Positions 1 through 7,993 of a stretch of 64,000 nt of DNA are shown here, in pieces. The notes below the pieces were generated by a model. The model was not told the origin of the DNA. It searched no databases and was given only the letters and a program-made list of their open reading frames with translations. The translations under genes were made by a program, and so were the position numbers. Source of the DNA: Lewinellaceae bacterium (GTDB lineage: Bacteria; Bacteroidota; Bacteroidia; Chitinophagales; Saprospiraceae); assembly GCA_020636275.1 (NCBI GenBank), contig JACJYD010000002.1:806001-870000 (forward strand). Reading direction: 5' to 3'. Position 1 is the stretch's first letter, and each line of letters starts with the position of its first letter.

Positions 1-563
1 ACGGTTTCCGAGTATTCATCGCGGTGGGGTACGAGGATTGGGGTGACGGAAAAGTCCGAAGATAGAAGGACGGCCGAATCGGCCTGCATAGGCTGCAAAT
101 CGATATTTTGCAACTGGACCAACTGGTTCCAGGGACCGTTCGCTTCCAGAAAAGATCGCATGCGAGGCATGGCATATACCGGGACCTGTTTACTGCCGAT
201 CACCTCCCTGCCCAGGTGCATCAAACCGGTATAGTGGCCAATGTGGGCATGGGTGAGAAAAATGCCATCCAGCGGCGCTGCGTCTGTTTTTGACCGAAAT
301 CCCTGCAGGGTTCTCAATTGGTCCCGAAAATCGGGTGTGGCGTCGATCATCCAGATCCGGTCGGTAGAAGGGTCGACAAGACCTAGGGAAACGACGTGTT
401 GTCCGGCCTGTTCGCCGTTCCAATATTTGGTACAGCAGGATTTCCGGCAGTCCGCTTGCGGATAACCGGCATCCTGGGCCGTGCCGAGCACGACGAGGAA
501 AGGCTGCTGTTCAGCAGGGGAGTGGGTGCTTAGAAACAGGGATAGCCAGATTAACCACAGCAT
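1..563 (-). CDS. PqqB-like metallo-beta-lactamase-fold protein (3' part missing)
   Basis: The reading frame starts at an ATG at 563 and runs off the window edge, so only about 187 residues are visible. A short hydrophobic signal sequence (residues 1-18) is followed by GTAQDAGYPQADC near residue 27, typical of PqqB-like members of the metallo-beta-lactamase superfamily, and by THAHIGHYTGL near 104, the metal-binding HxHxxH loop in which the usual Asp is Gly. The signal sequence suggests a periplasmic or surface hydrolase rather than a PQQ-pathway enzyme, and no other pqq gene lies nearby. Metal-dependent hydrolysis is inferred from the fold; the substrate is unknown. Confidence 0.8.
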   Translation of the reverse strand, partial: MLWLIWLSLFLSTHSPAEQQPFLVVLGTAQDAGYPQADCRKSCCTKYWNGEQAGQHVVSLGLVDPSTDRIWMIDATPDFRDQLRTLQGFRSKTDAAPLDGIFLTHAHIGHYTGLMHLGREVIGSKQVPVYAMPRMRSFLEANGPWNQLVQLQNIDLQPMQADSAVLLSSDFSVTPILVPHRDEYSET

Positions 564-584
564 ATTTTAACAGAGATGTGAGAT

Positions 585-1133
585 CTAAAAAACAAAGGGA
601 ATTAACCACCTGGTGCGCTGTTTGTATTCAAGGTAGGCATTCCCGAAGAAGGCGATATCTTCCTTCTCTTCCTGCCTGCAGGTCAGAAAACAAAACAAGG
701 AGGCGAACAAAACCAGGAGGAGCTGCCACTCCTCGGGTCTTTTCAGGGCGATGCCCCAGGCCAGGAACAGGAGGGAACTGTACATGGGGTGCCGGATATA
801 CCGGTAGATCCCTTTATCAACCAGGACCGTAGTCGCTTCGAAATTGAATAAAGCGCTGTCCCGGCGTTGTTCAACTGACTTCCCCGCCCTTTTCAATTGT
901 CGCACGGCATCCAGCACCAGGTAAAGTGAAAAAAACAGAAAAACCCAGGATAGAAGCTGGTTCCAGGAAAACGGGTGAATGAACCAAAACCGGAAGTTCA
1001 GCAGAAACAAGCCCAGGATGGCTTCCCACAGGAAAAAACGGAAAAACCCGTGGCTTCCTGGTTTCTTCAGAGCCCTCCAGGACCCAAGGACGAGCGGAAT
1101 GCTCAAAATTCCGAACCACTGGACAGGGTTCAT
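585..1133 (-). CDS. Isoprenylcysteine carboxyl methyltransferase-family membrane protein
   Basis: A 182-residue protein with about five hydrophobic segments. The segment GIYRYIRHPMYSS (residues 108-120) followed by a helix and then EEKEDIAFFGNAYLEY is the characteristic C-terminal signature of the ICMT/PEMT-like membrane methyltransferases, where the His-Pro region and the Glu-rich stretch form the S-adenosylmethionine pocket. Bacterial members methylate small molecules or lipids; the substrate here cannot be told. It lies 10 bp downstream of the 1144-1470 gene on the same strand and may be cotranscribed with it. Confidence 0.8.
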   Translation of the reverse strand: MNPVQWFGILSIPLVLGSWRALKKPGSHGFFRFFLWEAILGLFLLNFRFWFIHPFSWNQLLSWVFLFFSLYLVLDAVRQLKRAGKSVEQRRDSALFNFEATTVLVDKGIYRYIRHPMYSSLLFLAWGIALKRPEEWQLLLVLFASLFCFLTCRQEEKEDIAFFGNAYLEYKQRTRWLIPFVF

Positions 1134-1143
1134 TTTTTTCTGT

Positions 1144-1470
1144 TTACAACACCCGGGAAAGGGCCCGCATTACATTATGCTCCAGCAGGGAATATTCGCC
1201 ATCCGATTGAAAAAACTCGGTAAGGATCCCTTTCAACTGGACTTTGCCTTCTTCCCCAGGGTAATATTTTCCCCGGAGTTGTTGGATGGTTTGAATGGTT
1301 TGGTATTCCGACAGACCATTGTATAAGGTCAGAATATGCTCAAAATTGGAAACCTGGCATTTTTCCCGGATCCAGAGGATCTCTTCCTCGGTCGTTTGGG
1401 TGTCGGCTTTGGAGGCGTAGATCAGGAGAAAAGCCAGAAAATCTTTGTCGGTCCAGGTACTGGTATCCAT
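1144..1470 (-). CDS. Hypothetical protein, 108 aa, TerB-like in character
   Basis: A small soluble, mainly helical and acidic protein without signal peptide or membrane segment. I do not recognise a family with certainty. Its layout (helix-rich, a block of conserved-looking charged residues such as TEEEILWIREKC, then a short helix bundle) resembles TerB-like helical proteins, but that is only an impression. It sits between the 1540-2214 gene and the membrane methyltransferase on the same strand; a strong stem-loop at 1494-1532 separates it from the upstream gene. Confidence 0.6.
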   Translation of the reverse strand: MDTSTWTDKDFLAFLLIYASKADTQTTEEEILWIREKCQVSNFEHILTLYNGLSEYQTIQTIQQLRGKYYPGEEGKVQLKGILTEFFQSDGEYSLLEHNVMRALSRVL

Positions 1471-1493
1471 GGTATTGGTTGTTAATGAAAGGT

Positions 1494-1532
1494 AGGGGTA
1501 ACCGGACAGGCATGGGCTGCCCGGTTACCCCT
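1494..1532. terminator. Stem-loop between two minus-strand genes
   Basis: Twelve-base perfect arms (AGGGGTAACCGG at 1494-1505 and its complement at 1521-1532) enclose a 15-base loop. It lies just downstream of the minus-strand gene ending at 1540, so a termination or mRNA-end role is likely, although the U-run on that strand is poor. Confidence 0.55.
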
Positions 1533-1539
1533 AAAGATA

Positions 1540-2214
1540 TTAAAGATCTGAAAAATGCGATAGCCAGTCTTCCGTATTCGGAACTCTGGAAATAAAATAG
1601 TGCTTGGGTAAGAACCACTGGATCTGCTCCATCAAGGTGTTGAACGTCTCCGTTGATTCGAATTCCTCTTCAAAAATATTGAAAACGAGCGACCGGAGGA
1701 TATCGGTTTCGGTCGTTTGGGTGAGGAGAAATGCCTTTGGCCGGGCTACGCCTTTATTTTTGAGAAAAGCGCGCAACACTTCCCGGGCTTTCATGGGGAG
1801 CACATCATCCGGCATTTTTTCGGTGATGAGCGAACCGGTATCTTCTTCGCTGACCGGCGCCTGAAACTCGGGCGTTGCAGAATAAAACGCGCCCCGGAGG
1901 TGCCAGTTCAGGATGTCTCCATAGCTGAAGACCCAGTCGACCCCTTCCGGAGAAGGATTGATCGCGACTCCGATGCCGTTTCGAAGCAACAGCTGAGGAA
2001 TGAGGTCCTGGATGCTGAAGGGTTCAAAATCCTGTCCGGGTTTTGGCGTGTACAGCCCAAAATAGGGGAATCCGTCAGGGCCCATCAGCACCTGGGGGTC
2101 TTCCGAGGCCAGCTCGGCAGTGGGTATCGCGTTTAAGAATGGCCCCATCCAGGATTCATCTCGGTTTTCCTTGGGCACTTTGAACAATTTGGTAAGCAGA
2201 TTGGACTCCTCCAT
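1540..2214 (-). CDS. Hypothetical cytoplasmic protein, 224 aa
   Basis: Soluble, acidic protein without signal peptide or membrane helices. The ATG at 2214 is preferred over a TTG two codons upstream. The N-terminal part contains PFLNAIPTAELASEDPQVLMGPDGFPYF and a region with VAINPSPEGVDWVFSYGDIL, reminiscent of uncharacterised Bacteroidota proteins of similar size, but I cannot name a domain. An AT-rich tract directly upstream probably carries the promoter. It is followed by a stem-loop at 1494-1532 and by a small hypothetical gene on the same strand. Confidence 0.65.
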   Translation of the reverse strand: MEESNLLTKLFKVPKENRDESWMGPFLNAIPTAELASEDPQVLMGPDGFPYFGLYTPKPGQDFEPFSIQDLIPQLLLRNGIGVAINPSPEGVDWVFSYGDILNWHLRGAFYSATPEFQAPVSEEDTGSLITEKMPDDVLPMKAREVLRAFLKNKGVARPKAFLLTQTTETDILRSLVFNIFEEEFESTETFNTLMEQIQWFLPKHYFISRVPNTEDWLSHFSDL

Positions 2215-2251
2215 GATCAAATATTAAAAAAAAATATTTCAATCCCTTGTT

Positions 2252-3724
2252 TTATTCTCCTTTTCCTTCGATGTGCGCCAGGACCCTTCCATACACAAAA
2301 CTGCCCACGTTCCGCCCCAGTTTCAGGCCTTCGACGTTGTCGGCCTGGATGTGATAGCCGCCCAGCACCCTCGACATACCGGCCATATCGGCGGTTTGGG
2401 TGAAGGTGGGAAACGCCAGCGTGACGGTGTCTCCCAGGTTATTTGGCTCGGTCATGGCGCCGGGAACGAGCTTGACGCTCTCCCCGAAATGATCGCTTCC
2501 CGTGAACAGCTCAAGGGCTTTGGAGCAGGCCCCGCTGACGCAGCTGTGCCCGGACACATAGCTCGGGAACGGCGGACAGAGGAAGGTGTCGGGGGAGTAA
2601 GGTCGCCACTGTTCGCCTTTCATTTCCGTCATGCCGACTTCCGGTCCTCCCCAGGCCTTGATGACCTGGTCCTGGTAGTAATCATGAACCAGGGCATAGG
2701 GACGGGCGAAGTCATAAAACATCTTGGAATCCCAGGAGGCGATAAAGGCGTCCATGGCGGCTGCGGTGACGAGGAAATACATTTTTACATCCTGGTCCAG
2801 GGTGTGGTTATCGCGCACGGATACCTGTTGGGCGAAGATCAGCCAGTGGCCGGCTTGCTGTACAGAGCGGGGGCCGTCGCGCATGAATTCAACCAGTGCT
2901 TTTTGCTCCGGCGTCAGATTTGCCTGAAGCTCGATCACTTCCTTCACTTCGCGCTCCAGTTGTTCGGAACCGACCATGGGCGGCGGGCCCGGGCGGAATT
3001 GGCTGGCGCTGTCGAGCAGCAATGGTTTGACCTTCGGCCAGTAGGGGGTGAGACAAACCGGTGCGTACTGCCCGCCTTTTCCATCGGAGAAATACTTGGG
3101 CTGCCAGCGGTTGATATCGGTGTTTTTATCGGGGTTATTGACCGGTTGGTAGCCGGTATAATCGGAATAGGCGGTACCATTTGAGCCTTCCACATCTCCG
3201 TATTGATTAGCCCCGTCCTGCCGGCGGGCCTGGATCACGGCGTTGGCGGCCAGGTTGCCGATCCCTTCCGGAGTACCGGGGTCAAGGGAGGTATTTTCCG
3301 GGTCAAAACCCAGTTCGGTCAGGCGTGTCTTCCAGACCAAAGAATCCGCCCAGTAGTATTCCATAAGGGTGCGGTAGGCCGCAAAACTGATCGCTGCTTC
3401 CTTGTTTGCTTCGGTGCGTTCGCTTTCCGGACGGCGGTCCACGCCGGTCAGGTATACCGGCTCAGCCAGGGAGTCGTAGCGCGACCAGGCGTCGAACACA
3501 GCGGTGAAGACCAGACCCAGCATCCGGGAAGTGATCGTAGGGCGCGGTTTGAACCGGTCCGTATCGTTGGCGGTGGCCTCCAGGGCGATCTTGCCCCATT
3601 TGTACGCCATATTTTCTACGCCGGTTTTCCCGGTCTCAGATTGCTGATTGCCGGATTGGCAGCCGGTCATAACGACCCACATGCCCAAAAAGGCGAAAAG
3701 TAGGAATTGAAATGAATTGCGCAT
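2252..3724 (-). CDS. Vanadium-dependent haloperoxidase / PAP2-type acid phosphatase, lipoprotein
   Basis: The ATG at 3724 is chosen because it gives a clean lipoprotein signal peptide (residues 1-22, ending VVMTGC) and follows a Bacteroidota promoter box at 3747-3754; a longer frame starts at 3799. All three elements of the vanadate/phosphate pocket shared by vanadium haloperoxidases and PAP2 phosphatases are present: K-x6-RP (KMFYDFARP, residues 334-342), the SGH core (PSYVSGHS, 387-394) and SR-x5-H-x3-D (451-462, with His458). At 490 residues it has the length of bacterial haloperoxidase-like proteins. Expected activity is halide oxidation with peroxide or phosphate-ester hydrolysis at the cell envelope; sequence alone does not decide between them. 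Confidence 0.88.
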   Translation of the reverse strand: MRNSFQFLLFAFLGMWVVMTGCQSGNQQSETGKTGVENMAYKWGKIALEATANDTDRFKPRPTITSRMLGLVFTAVFDAWSRYDSLAEPVYLTGVDRRPESERTEANKEAAISFAAYRTLMEYYWADSLVWKTRLTELGFDPENTSLDPGTPEGIGNLAANAVIQARRQDGANQYGDVEGSNGTAYSDYTGYQPVNNPDKNTDINRWQPKYFSDGKGGQYAPVCLTPYWPKVKPLLLDSASQFRPGPPPMVGSEQLEREVKEVIELQANLTPEQKALVEFMRDGPRSVQQAGHWLIFAQQVSVRDNHTLDQDVKMYFLVTAAAMDAFIASWDSKMFYDFARPYALVHDYYQDQVIKAWGGPEVGMTEMKGEQWRPYSPDTFLCPPFPSYVSGHSCVSGACSKALELFTGSDHFGESVKLVPGAMTEPNNLGDTVTLAFPTFTQTADMAGMSRVLGGYHIQADNVEGLKLGRNVGSFVYGRVLAHIEGKGE

Positions 3725-3746
3725 GAAAAGGTGGATTTTTTGGGGA

Positions 3747-3754
3747 CAAAAATA
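3747..3754 (-). promoter_or_regulatory. Bacteroidota -7 box for the haloperoxidase gene
   Basis: On the minus strand the sequence TATTTTTG fits TAnnTTTG and lies 22 bases upstream of the ATG at 3724. It supports the shorter start for that gene. Confidence 0.55.
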
Positions 3755-3818
3755 GGCAATTAATACATACCAGGAATAATGGGGCTGAAAGACGGGCACT
3801 TCAACGAAGTGGCCAGCC

Positions 3819-4586
3819 TCAGAGGTTGATGGTTAAATTTTTACAGTATTCATAGCCGATCTCAAATAATTCATCCGAGTGTTCTGAGTCGAGGATGTCG
3901 TATTTACTGAGTGCTTCCGGTTCGATAAACAGGTCGACCTGCTCTTTGATCTCGTGGATATTGCGGTTGACGCTGAGCTGAAATGCCCGTCCGGCCAGTT
4001 GCAGGAGGCCTTCGAGCTTTTCTTCCCGTTGTACCGGACTGATGCTCACCGCGATGATCTTTTTGCATTTTCCGATCAGGGGTTTGACCGGGACGTTGTC
4101 GAATATACCTCCGTCGGCGTAGAGCATTTTGTTCATCTCCACCGGGGAAAACAGCACCGGGATCGATGCGGAAGCGAGAATGATCTTGTCCAGAGGTCCC
4201 TCGTTGAGGTATTCGACCTTTCCTTCGTTGAGGTTGGATACGGCAGCGTAAAAAGGGATGGGCAACTCTTTGAGGTCGCTGGCTTTGATCTGTTTTTGAA
4301 GGTCTTCCTGGAGGCCTTCCAGGCTCATCAAGCCCAACCTGGGCCAGTGGATCTTGGCAATGTCCAGCAGCCGGTGATTCTTGATCAGGTTGTGAACCTC
4401 GTCGGGCTTCTTTCCCGATGCAATGAAGACGCCGGCGATCGAACCGGCGCTGTTGCCGGAGATGATATCGGGCACGAACCCCTTTTCTTCCAGGGCTTTC
4501 AGTACGCCCAGGTGGGCAAATCCCCGGGCGCCACCGCCTCCCAGGACGATTCCCAAATTGAATTTTTTTCGATAGATCCGTTGCAT
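3819..4586 (-). CDS. Patatin-like phospholipase
   Basis: The N-terminus carries the oxyanion-hole loop GGGGARG (residues 16-22), the nucleophile elbow GNSAG (Ser46) and, at residues 157-160, ADGG with the catalytic Asp158, the Ser-Asp dyad of patatins. About 255 residues, the usual size of single-domain bacterial patatins of the RssA/YlbK type. No signal peptide; a cytoplasmic or membrane-peripheral lipid acyl hydrolase is expected. The ATG at 4586 is chosen; a TTG eight codons upstream (4610) is an alternative. The lone gene diverges from the small membrane protein gene at 4710. Confidence 0.9.
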   Translation of the reverse strand: MQRIYRKKFNLGIVLGGGGARGFAHLGVLKALEEKGFVPDIISGNSAGSIAGVFIASGKKPDEVHNLIKNHRLLDIAKIHWPRLGLMSLEGLQEDLQKQIKASDLKELPIPFYAAVSNLNEGKVEYLNEGPLDKIILASASIPVLFSPVEMNKMLYADGGIFDNVPVKPLIGKCKKIIAVSISPVQREEKLEGLLQLAGRAFQLSVNRNIHEIKEQVDLFIEPEALSKYDILDSEHSDELFEIGYEYCKNLTINL

Positions 4587-4640
4587 GTCGGGCCGTTTGA
4601 TTTGTGACAAATATCACCCTTTTCGACGGGAAATGGAGGG

Positions 4641-4648
4641 TACATTTG
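4641..4648 (+). promoter_or_regulatory. Bacteroidota -7 box for the 4710-5961 unit
   Basis: TACATTTG matches TAnnTTTG exactly, 61 bases upstream of the ATG at 4710. A T-rich stretch near 4618-4623 is suitably placed for the weak -33 element. Confidence 0.55.
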
Positions 4649-4709
4649 TATCTTGTAAAATTGGTTCCTCCTATTGTGCACTGTTATTTAAATTAGAAAG
4701 GTTCTTTGT

Positions 4710-4952
4710 ATGAAAATCATCAATGACTGGAAATTTGTTTTGTTGGCCTGCCTGACCATTGGCCTGGCGCCTTTTTTTCCCGAACCCCACATTTGGGGCA
4801 AACTCCGCTGGGTGCTGGGTGGCGCTGTAGGAATGGGCCCTATGGATTGGTTCGACTTTGTCCTGCACGGATTCCCCTGGGTGCTGCTGATCCGGTTAGG
4901 GGGGCGGGAAATTTGGTTGAAAACCCGAAAAGATGAAAGCCCTGCTAATTGA
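4710..4952 (+). CDS. Small membrane protein, 80 aa
   Basis: Two hydrophobic segments (about residues 8-25 and 48-62) separated by a short polar stretch with GKLRWVLGGAVGMGPMDW, followed by a basic tail. I do not recognise a named family. Its last 20 bases overlap the start of the alcohol dehydrogenase gene (ATG at 4933) in another frame, which implies translational coupling and a shared promoter at 4641-4648. Function unknown; an accessory role to the dehydrogenase is possible but unsupported. Confidence 0.7.
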   Translation: MKIINDWKFVLLACLTIGLAPFFPEPHIWGKLRWVLGGAVGMGPMDWFDFVLHGFPWVLLIRLGGREIWLKTRKDESPAN

Positions 4953-5961
4953 CTGGATCGTAGACCTCAAAAATGATCCCAACCCGCTGCGGCTGACGGA
5001 ACTTCCCGTTCCCGAGCCCGGCTTTGGGGAGGTTTTGCTCCGCGTTTCCGTTTGCGGCGTCTGCCATACCGAACTCGATGAGATCGAAGGACGCACTCCG
5101 CCTCCGGTATATCCGGTCGTGCCGGGGCACCAGGTGGTCGGCCGGGTGGTGGAAACGGGCCCGGGATGCCGACGCCTCCAAAAAGGCGACCGGGTGGGTG
5201 TGGCCTGGATCTTTTCAGCTTGCGGAGAATGCGAGTTTTGCCGGAGCGGACAAGAGAATCTCTGTCCCGAATTCCGGGCCACCGGCCGGGATGCCCATGG
5301 AGGCTATGCGGAGTTTATGACCGTGCCCGAAGCCTTCGCCTATCCTATTCCCGGATCCATTCCCGATGCCGCCGCCGCTCCGCTGCTCTGCGCCGGAGCG
5401 ATCGGGTATCGCTCGCTGGCCCTGACCGGGCTGCAGGACGGCCAAAACCTGGGGCTCACGGGTTTTGGCGGATCTGCCCATCTCGTGCTCAAAATGGCAC
5501 AGTTTCAATTTCCCCATTCAAAGATCTACGTCTTTGCCCGCAGCGAACAGGAGCGAGCCTTTGCCCTGGAATTAGGCGCCGCCTGGGCCGGCGACACCTC
5601 GGATACGCCCCCGGAATTGCTGCACGCCATTATCGATACCACCCCGGTGTGGAAGCCCGTCGTCGAAGCCCTGCGTGTGCTCCGGCCCGGGGGGAGGTTG
5701 GTCGTCAACGCCATCCGGAAGGAACAGATGGACCAGCAATACCTCCAAAATTTGGATTATCCCGAGCACCTATGGATGGAAAAAGAGATCAAGAGCGTCG
5801 CCAATGTCACGCGCCGGGATGTGCAGGAATTCCTGGACCTGGCGGCCCGGATCCCCATTCATCCGGAATACTCGGAATATCCCCTGGAAGAAGCAAACCG
5901 GGCGCTGTATGAATTGAAGAACCAACACGTTCGGGGCACTAAAGTGTTGCGGGTGTCTTAG
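4933..5961 (+). CDS. Zinc-dependent alcohol dehydrogenase (AdhA-type)
   Basis: A 342-residue medium-chain dehydrogenase. CGVCHTE (41-47) and GHQ (65-67) give the catalytic zinc ligands, with the usual GHE replaced by GHQ as in the AdhA-like subfamily. Four cysteines at 97, 100, 103 and 111 form the structural zinc lobe. GFGGSAH stands at the Rossmann-fold turn in place of GxGxxG, again typical of this subfamily. Oxidises alcohols or reduces aldehydes with NAD(P)H in the cytoplasm. It overlaps the small membrane-protein gene upstream by 20 bp and the convergent transporter gene by 23 bp at its 3' end. Confidence 0.92.
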   Translation: MKALLIDWIVDLKNDPNPLRLTELPVPEPGFGEVLLRVSVCGVCHTELDEIEGRTPPPVYPVVPGHQVVGRVVETGPGCRRLQKGDRVGVAWIFSACGECEFCRSGQENLCPEFRATGRDAHGGYAEFMTVPEAFAYPIPGSIPDAAAAPLLCAGAIGYRSLALTGLQDGQNLGLTGFGGSAHLVLKMAQFQFPHSKIYVFARSEQERAFALELGAAWAGDTSDTPPELLHAIIDTTPVWKPVVEALRVLRPGGRLVVNAIRKEQMDQQYLQNLDYPEHLWMEKEIKSVANVTRRDVQEFLDLAARIPIHPEYSEYPLEEANRALYELKNQHVRGTKVLRVS

Positions 5962-6805
5962 TGCGACCCCGTTCCAGGACGATCGTCCGAACCACCAATA
6001 TCCCGATGATGATAAAACCGCCGATCCCGGCGGATAAAGACGGCACTTCTCCATATCCGATCATGACCCATATTGGATTGAGCACCGGCTCCAGCATCGC
6101 CAACAGGCTGCTTTCAATCGCGTAGACCCGCTTCAGGCCATAGGTGAAGAACATATAGCCCATGCCGATCTGGACGAGGCCGAGAAAAGACAGCATACCC
6201 CATTCCGAAAGACTGGGCGCATGCGATTGAAGGGCTGTGGGAAGGAATAGAAGAAATACGGCCACATTTCCCCAAAACAACGCCGCCTCATGCCGCTCGG
6301 GATGGTTGTATCGCTGAGAGAGCATCAGTCCGGCCAGGAAAACGCCCGAACTCAGGGCGATCAGAATGCCTTTCAGGTTGTCGATCTGCAGGTCCTCCAT
6401 AAAGAAAAGGCCCATTCCGGCCAGGCAAACTATCAGGGTGAGCCAATTGATCCGTGGTTGCCTGAATTTGAACAACGCGGGTTCCAGCAAGATCAGGTAG
6501 ATGGGGGCGGTGTACTGCAAAAAGATCGCATTGGCGGCTGTAGTAAGCTTTGTCGCTATGACAAAAGCCGTTACCAGGGCGATATAGAACAGCACGACGA
6601 TCAAGGTGCGTCCGGAAAACCGAAACACCTTTTTTCCGTACCAAACGCCGAAAATGAGGGCGGCAAACCCCGACCGGTAACAGAGGATAGCATAGGCATT
6701 TTGGGAAAGCAGTTTGATGAACAGCCCTCCGGTGCTCCAAAGTAAAGCTGCCACCACAATAGCTGCCAGCCCCATTTGGTGTTCGGTCAGACGGTGGGCC
6801 CTCAT
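5939..6805 (-). CDS. EamA/DMT-family transporter
   Basis: Ten hydrophobic segments in 288 residues arranged as two five-helix EamA repeats; the first starts with AALLWSTGGLFIKLL, the usual beginning of drug/metabolite transporters, and the second repeat ends with a GGFIIIGILVV helix. Such proteins export amino acids or small metabolites across the inner membrane. The start codon overlaps the stop of the D-amino-acid-oxidase gene by 4 bp (ATGA), so the two are almost certainly an operon; export of amino-acid-related compounds is a reasonable inference. Confidence 0.88.
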   Translation of the reverse strand: MRAHRLTEHQMGLAAIVVAALLWSTGGLFIKLLSQNAYAILCYRSGFAALIFGVWYGKKVFRFSGRTLIVVLFYIALVTAFVIATKLTTAANAIFLQYTAPIYLILLEPALFKFRQPRINWLTLIVCLAGMGLFFMEDLQIDNLKGILIALSSGVFLAGLMLSQRYNHPERHEAALFWGNVAVFLLFLPTALQSHAPSLSEWGMLSFLGLVQIGMGYMFFTYGLKRVYAIESSLLAMLEPVLNPIWVMIGYGEVPSLSAGIGGFIIIGILVVRTIVLERGRTKTPATL

Positions 6806-7758
6806 GAGGGGAATCCCTTTAGCAGGTTGGCTACTTCATAGGCACAACCCCACGACACGGTATAGCCTCCGCCTCCGTGCCCATAATTGTGAACCAGATT
6901 GCCTTCCCGCTCCAGCCGGATCTCCGGCCGTCCCGGGCGCAAGCCAACTGCTGTGGCCTGGATGCGGGCATCCTTTACAAGGGGGCTGAGGGTGCTGCAC
7001 CGCGCCAGGATTCCCTGATTGGTGGCTTCATCCGGTTGCAGGTCGTAGTCGCCTTTGCCGGTAGTGCCCCCCAATACCGTACAATCCCGGCGGGGGATGA
7101 TATAGGCGAGTTCTTCTCCGGCATCGCCAAAGGTAAAATCGGCGGACATGGCCTCGATCCCGGCAATTGGTTCGGCTTTCAGGATCTGTCCGCGGATGGG
7201 ATAGAGGCTGGAGTCGCCGACCAGTTCTTTTGCCCCCATGCCGGTGCAGTTTACGACAGGTAAATTTTTGATTGTCAGATTTTTAATGTTATCTACCTTC
7301 TGATTTACTAGAAGCCCTCCCGCACCCCTGAATTCGCGAAGCAGATAGGGGAGGTAGAGTTGTGTTTCGATGAGGGGAACCGTCATCCGGTAGGCAAAAC
7401 TGTAGGCGGACGGGACCTCTTCAGGCCGTGCTTGCCGGATAGCATGACCGGGAAGTCCGGCTGTCCACCAGGCATCGGCTTCGTCGCGGACGATTACGGT
7501 GAGCGGGACCATGGAAACACCCGAAGCCGGGTCTTTGGATAATTCCTCGAATTCCAGGTAGGAAGCCAGGCTCCAGACATTAGCTTTTTCCTGGGGGTGC
7601 ACTTCGTAGGGGAACCAGATCGCCGCAGCCACGGCAGAAACCGTTTCTTCGGGCGCCTGATCGGTGTAAATGGTCGCCTCCCAGCCCTGGCGCTGGAGGA
7701 CCACGGCGGTGGTCAGCCCTGAAACCCCGCATCCAATGATGGAAACAGCTTGCTTCAT
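6802..7758 (-). CDS. D-amino-acid oxidase-family FAD enzyme
   Basis: The N-terminus IIGCGVSGLTTAVVLQ is the FAD-binding GxGxxG fold. Near the C-terminus VGLRPGRPEIRLE contains the substrate-carboxylate-binding Arg region of D-amino-acid oxidases, and YGHGGGGYTVSWGCA is the family's conserved FAD-contacting end. At 318 residues it has the expected length. It oxidises D-amino acids to keto acids, ammonia and peroxide. It is translationally coupled to the EamA transporter downstream. The intergenic region upstream holds a perfect 70-bp palindrome (7824-7893) between this gene and the divergent Crp/Fnr gene. Confidence 0.88.
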   Translation of the reverse strand: MKQAVSIIGCGVSGLTTAVVLQRQGWEATIYTDQAPEETVSAVAAAIWFPYEVHPQEKANVWSLASYLEFEELSKDPASGVSMVPLTVIVRDEADAWWTAGLPGHAIRQARPEEVPSAYSFAYRMTVPLIETQLYLPYLLREFRGAGGLLVNQKVDNIKNLTIKNLPVVNCTGMGAKELVGDSSLYPIRGQILKAEPIAGIEAMSADFTFGDAGEELAYIIPRRDCTVLGGTTGKGDYDLQPDEATNQGILARCSTLSPLVKDARIQATAVGLRPGRPEIRLEREGNLVHNYGHGGGGYTVSWGCAYEVANLLKGFPS

Positions 7759-7823
7759 TTAGGAAATTGTGTAAATTGTTTTGATGTTTATTATACCACA
7801 GGAGTTACGCATAAAGCGTATTC

Positions 7824-7893
7824 AAAAATGCATTTAAAAATGACTAATTCGGCGCCTGCAGGCGCCGAATTAGTCATTTTTAAATGCATTTTT
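7824..7893. repeat. Perfect 70-bp palindrome, no loop
   Basis: The 35 bases at 7824-7858 are the exact reverse complement of 7859-7893, centred on CCTGCAGG. The arms begin with A5 and end with T5, so either strand could form a terminator-like hairpin with a U-run. It lies in the divergent intergenic region between the D-amino-acid oxidase and Crp/Fnr genes, upstream of both, where a terminator is not expected. A smaller hairpin (TACGC/GCGTA, 7806-7820) lies just outside. Confidence 0.9.
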
Positions 7894-7993
7894 TCACGCA
7901 TGTGCATAGTCCTTACCACTTATCAGCGGATACAAACATAGAGAGGAATCTGTTCAGGTACAAAATGAATTTCCAGGGGAGATTAAAAAACAG

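Noticed and set aside
2273..3184. Long 303-codon plus-strand frame opposite the haloperoxidase gene
   Set aside because: Lies entirely antisense to a gene with complete catalytic motifs; no recognisable domain.
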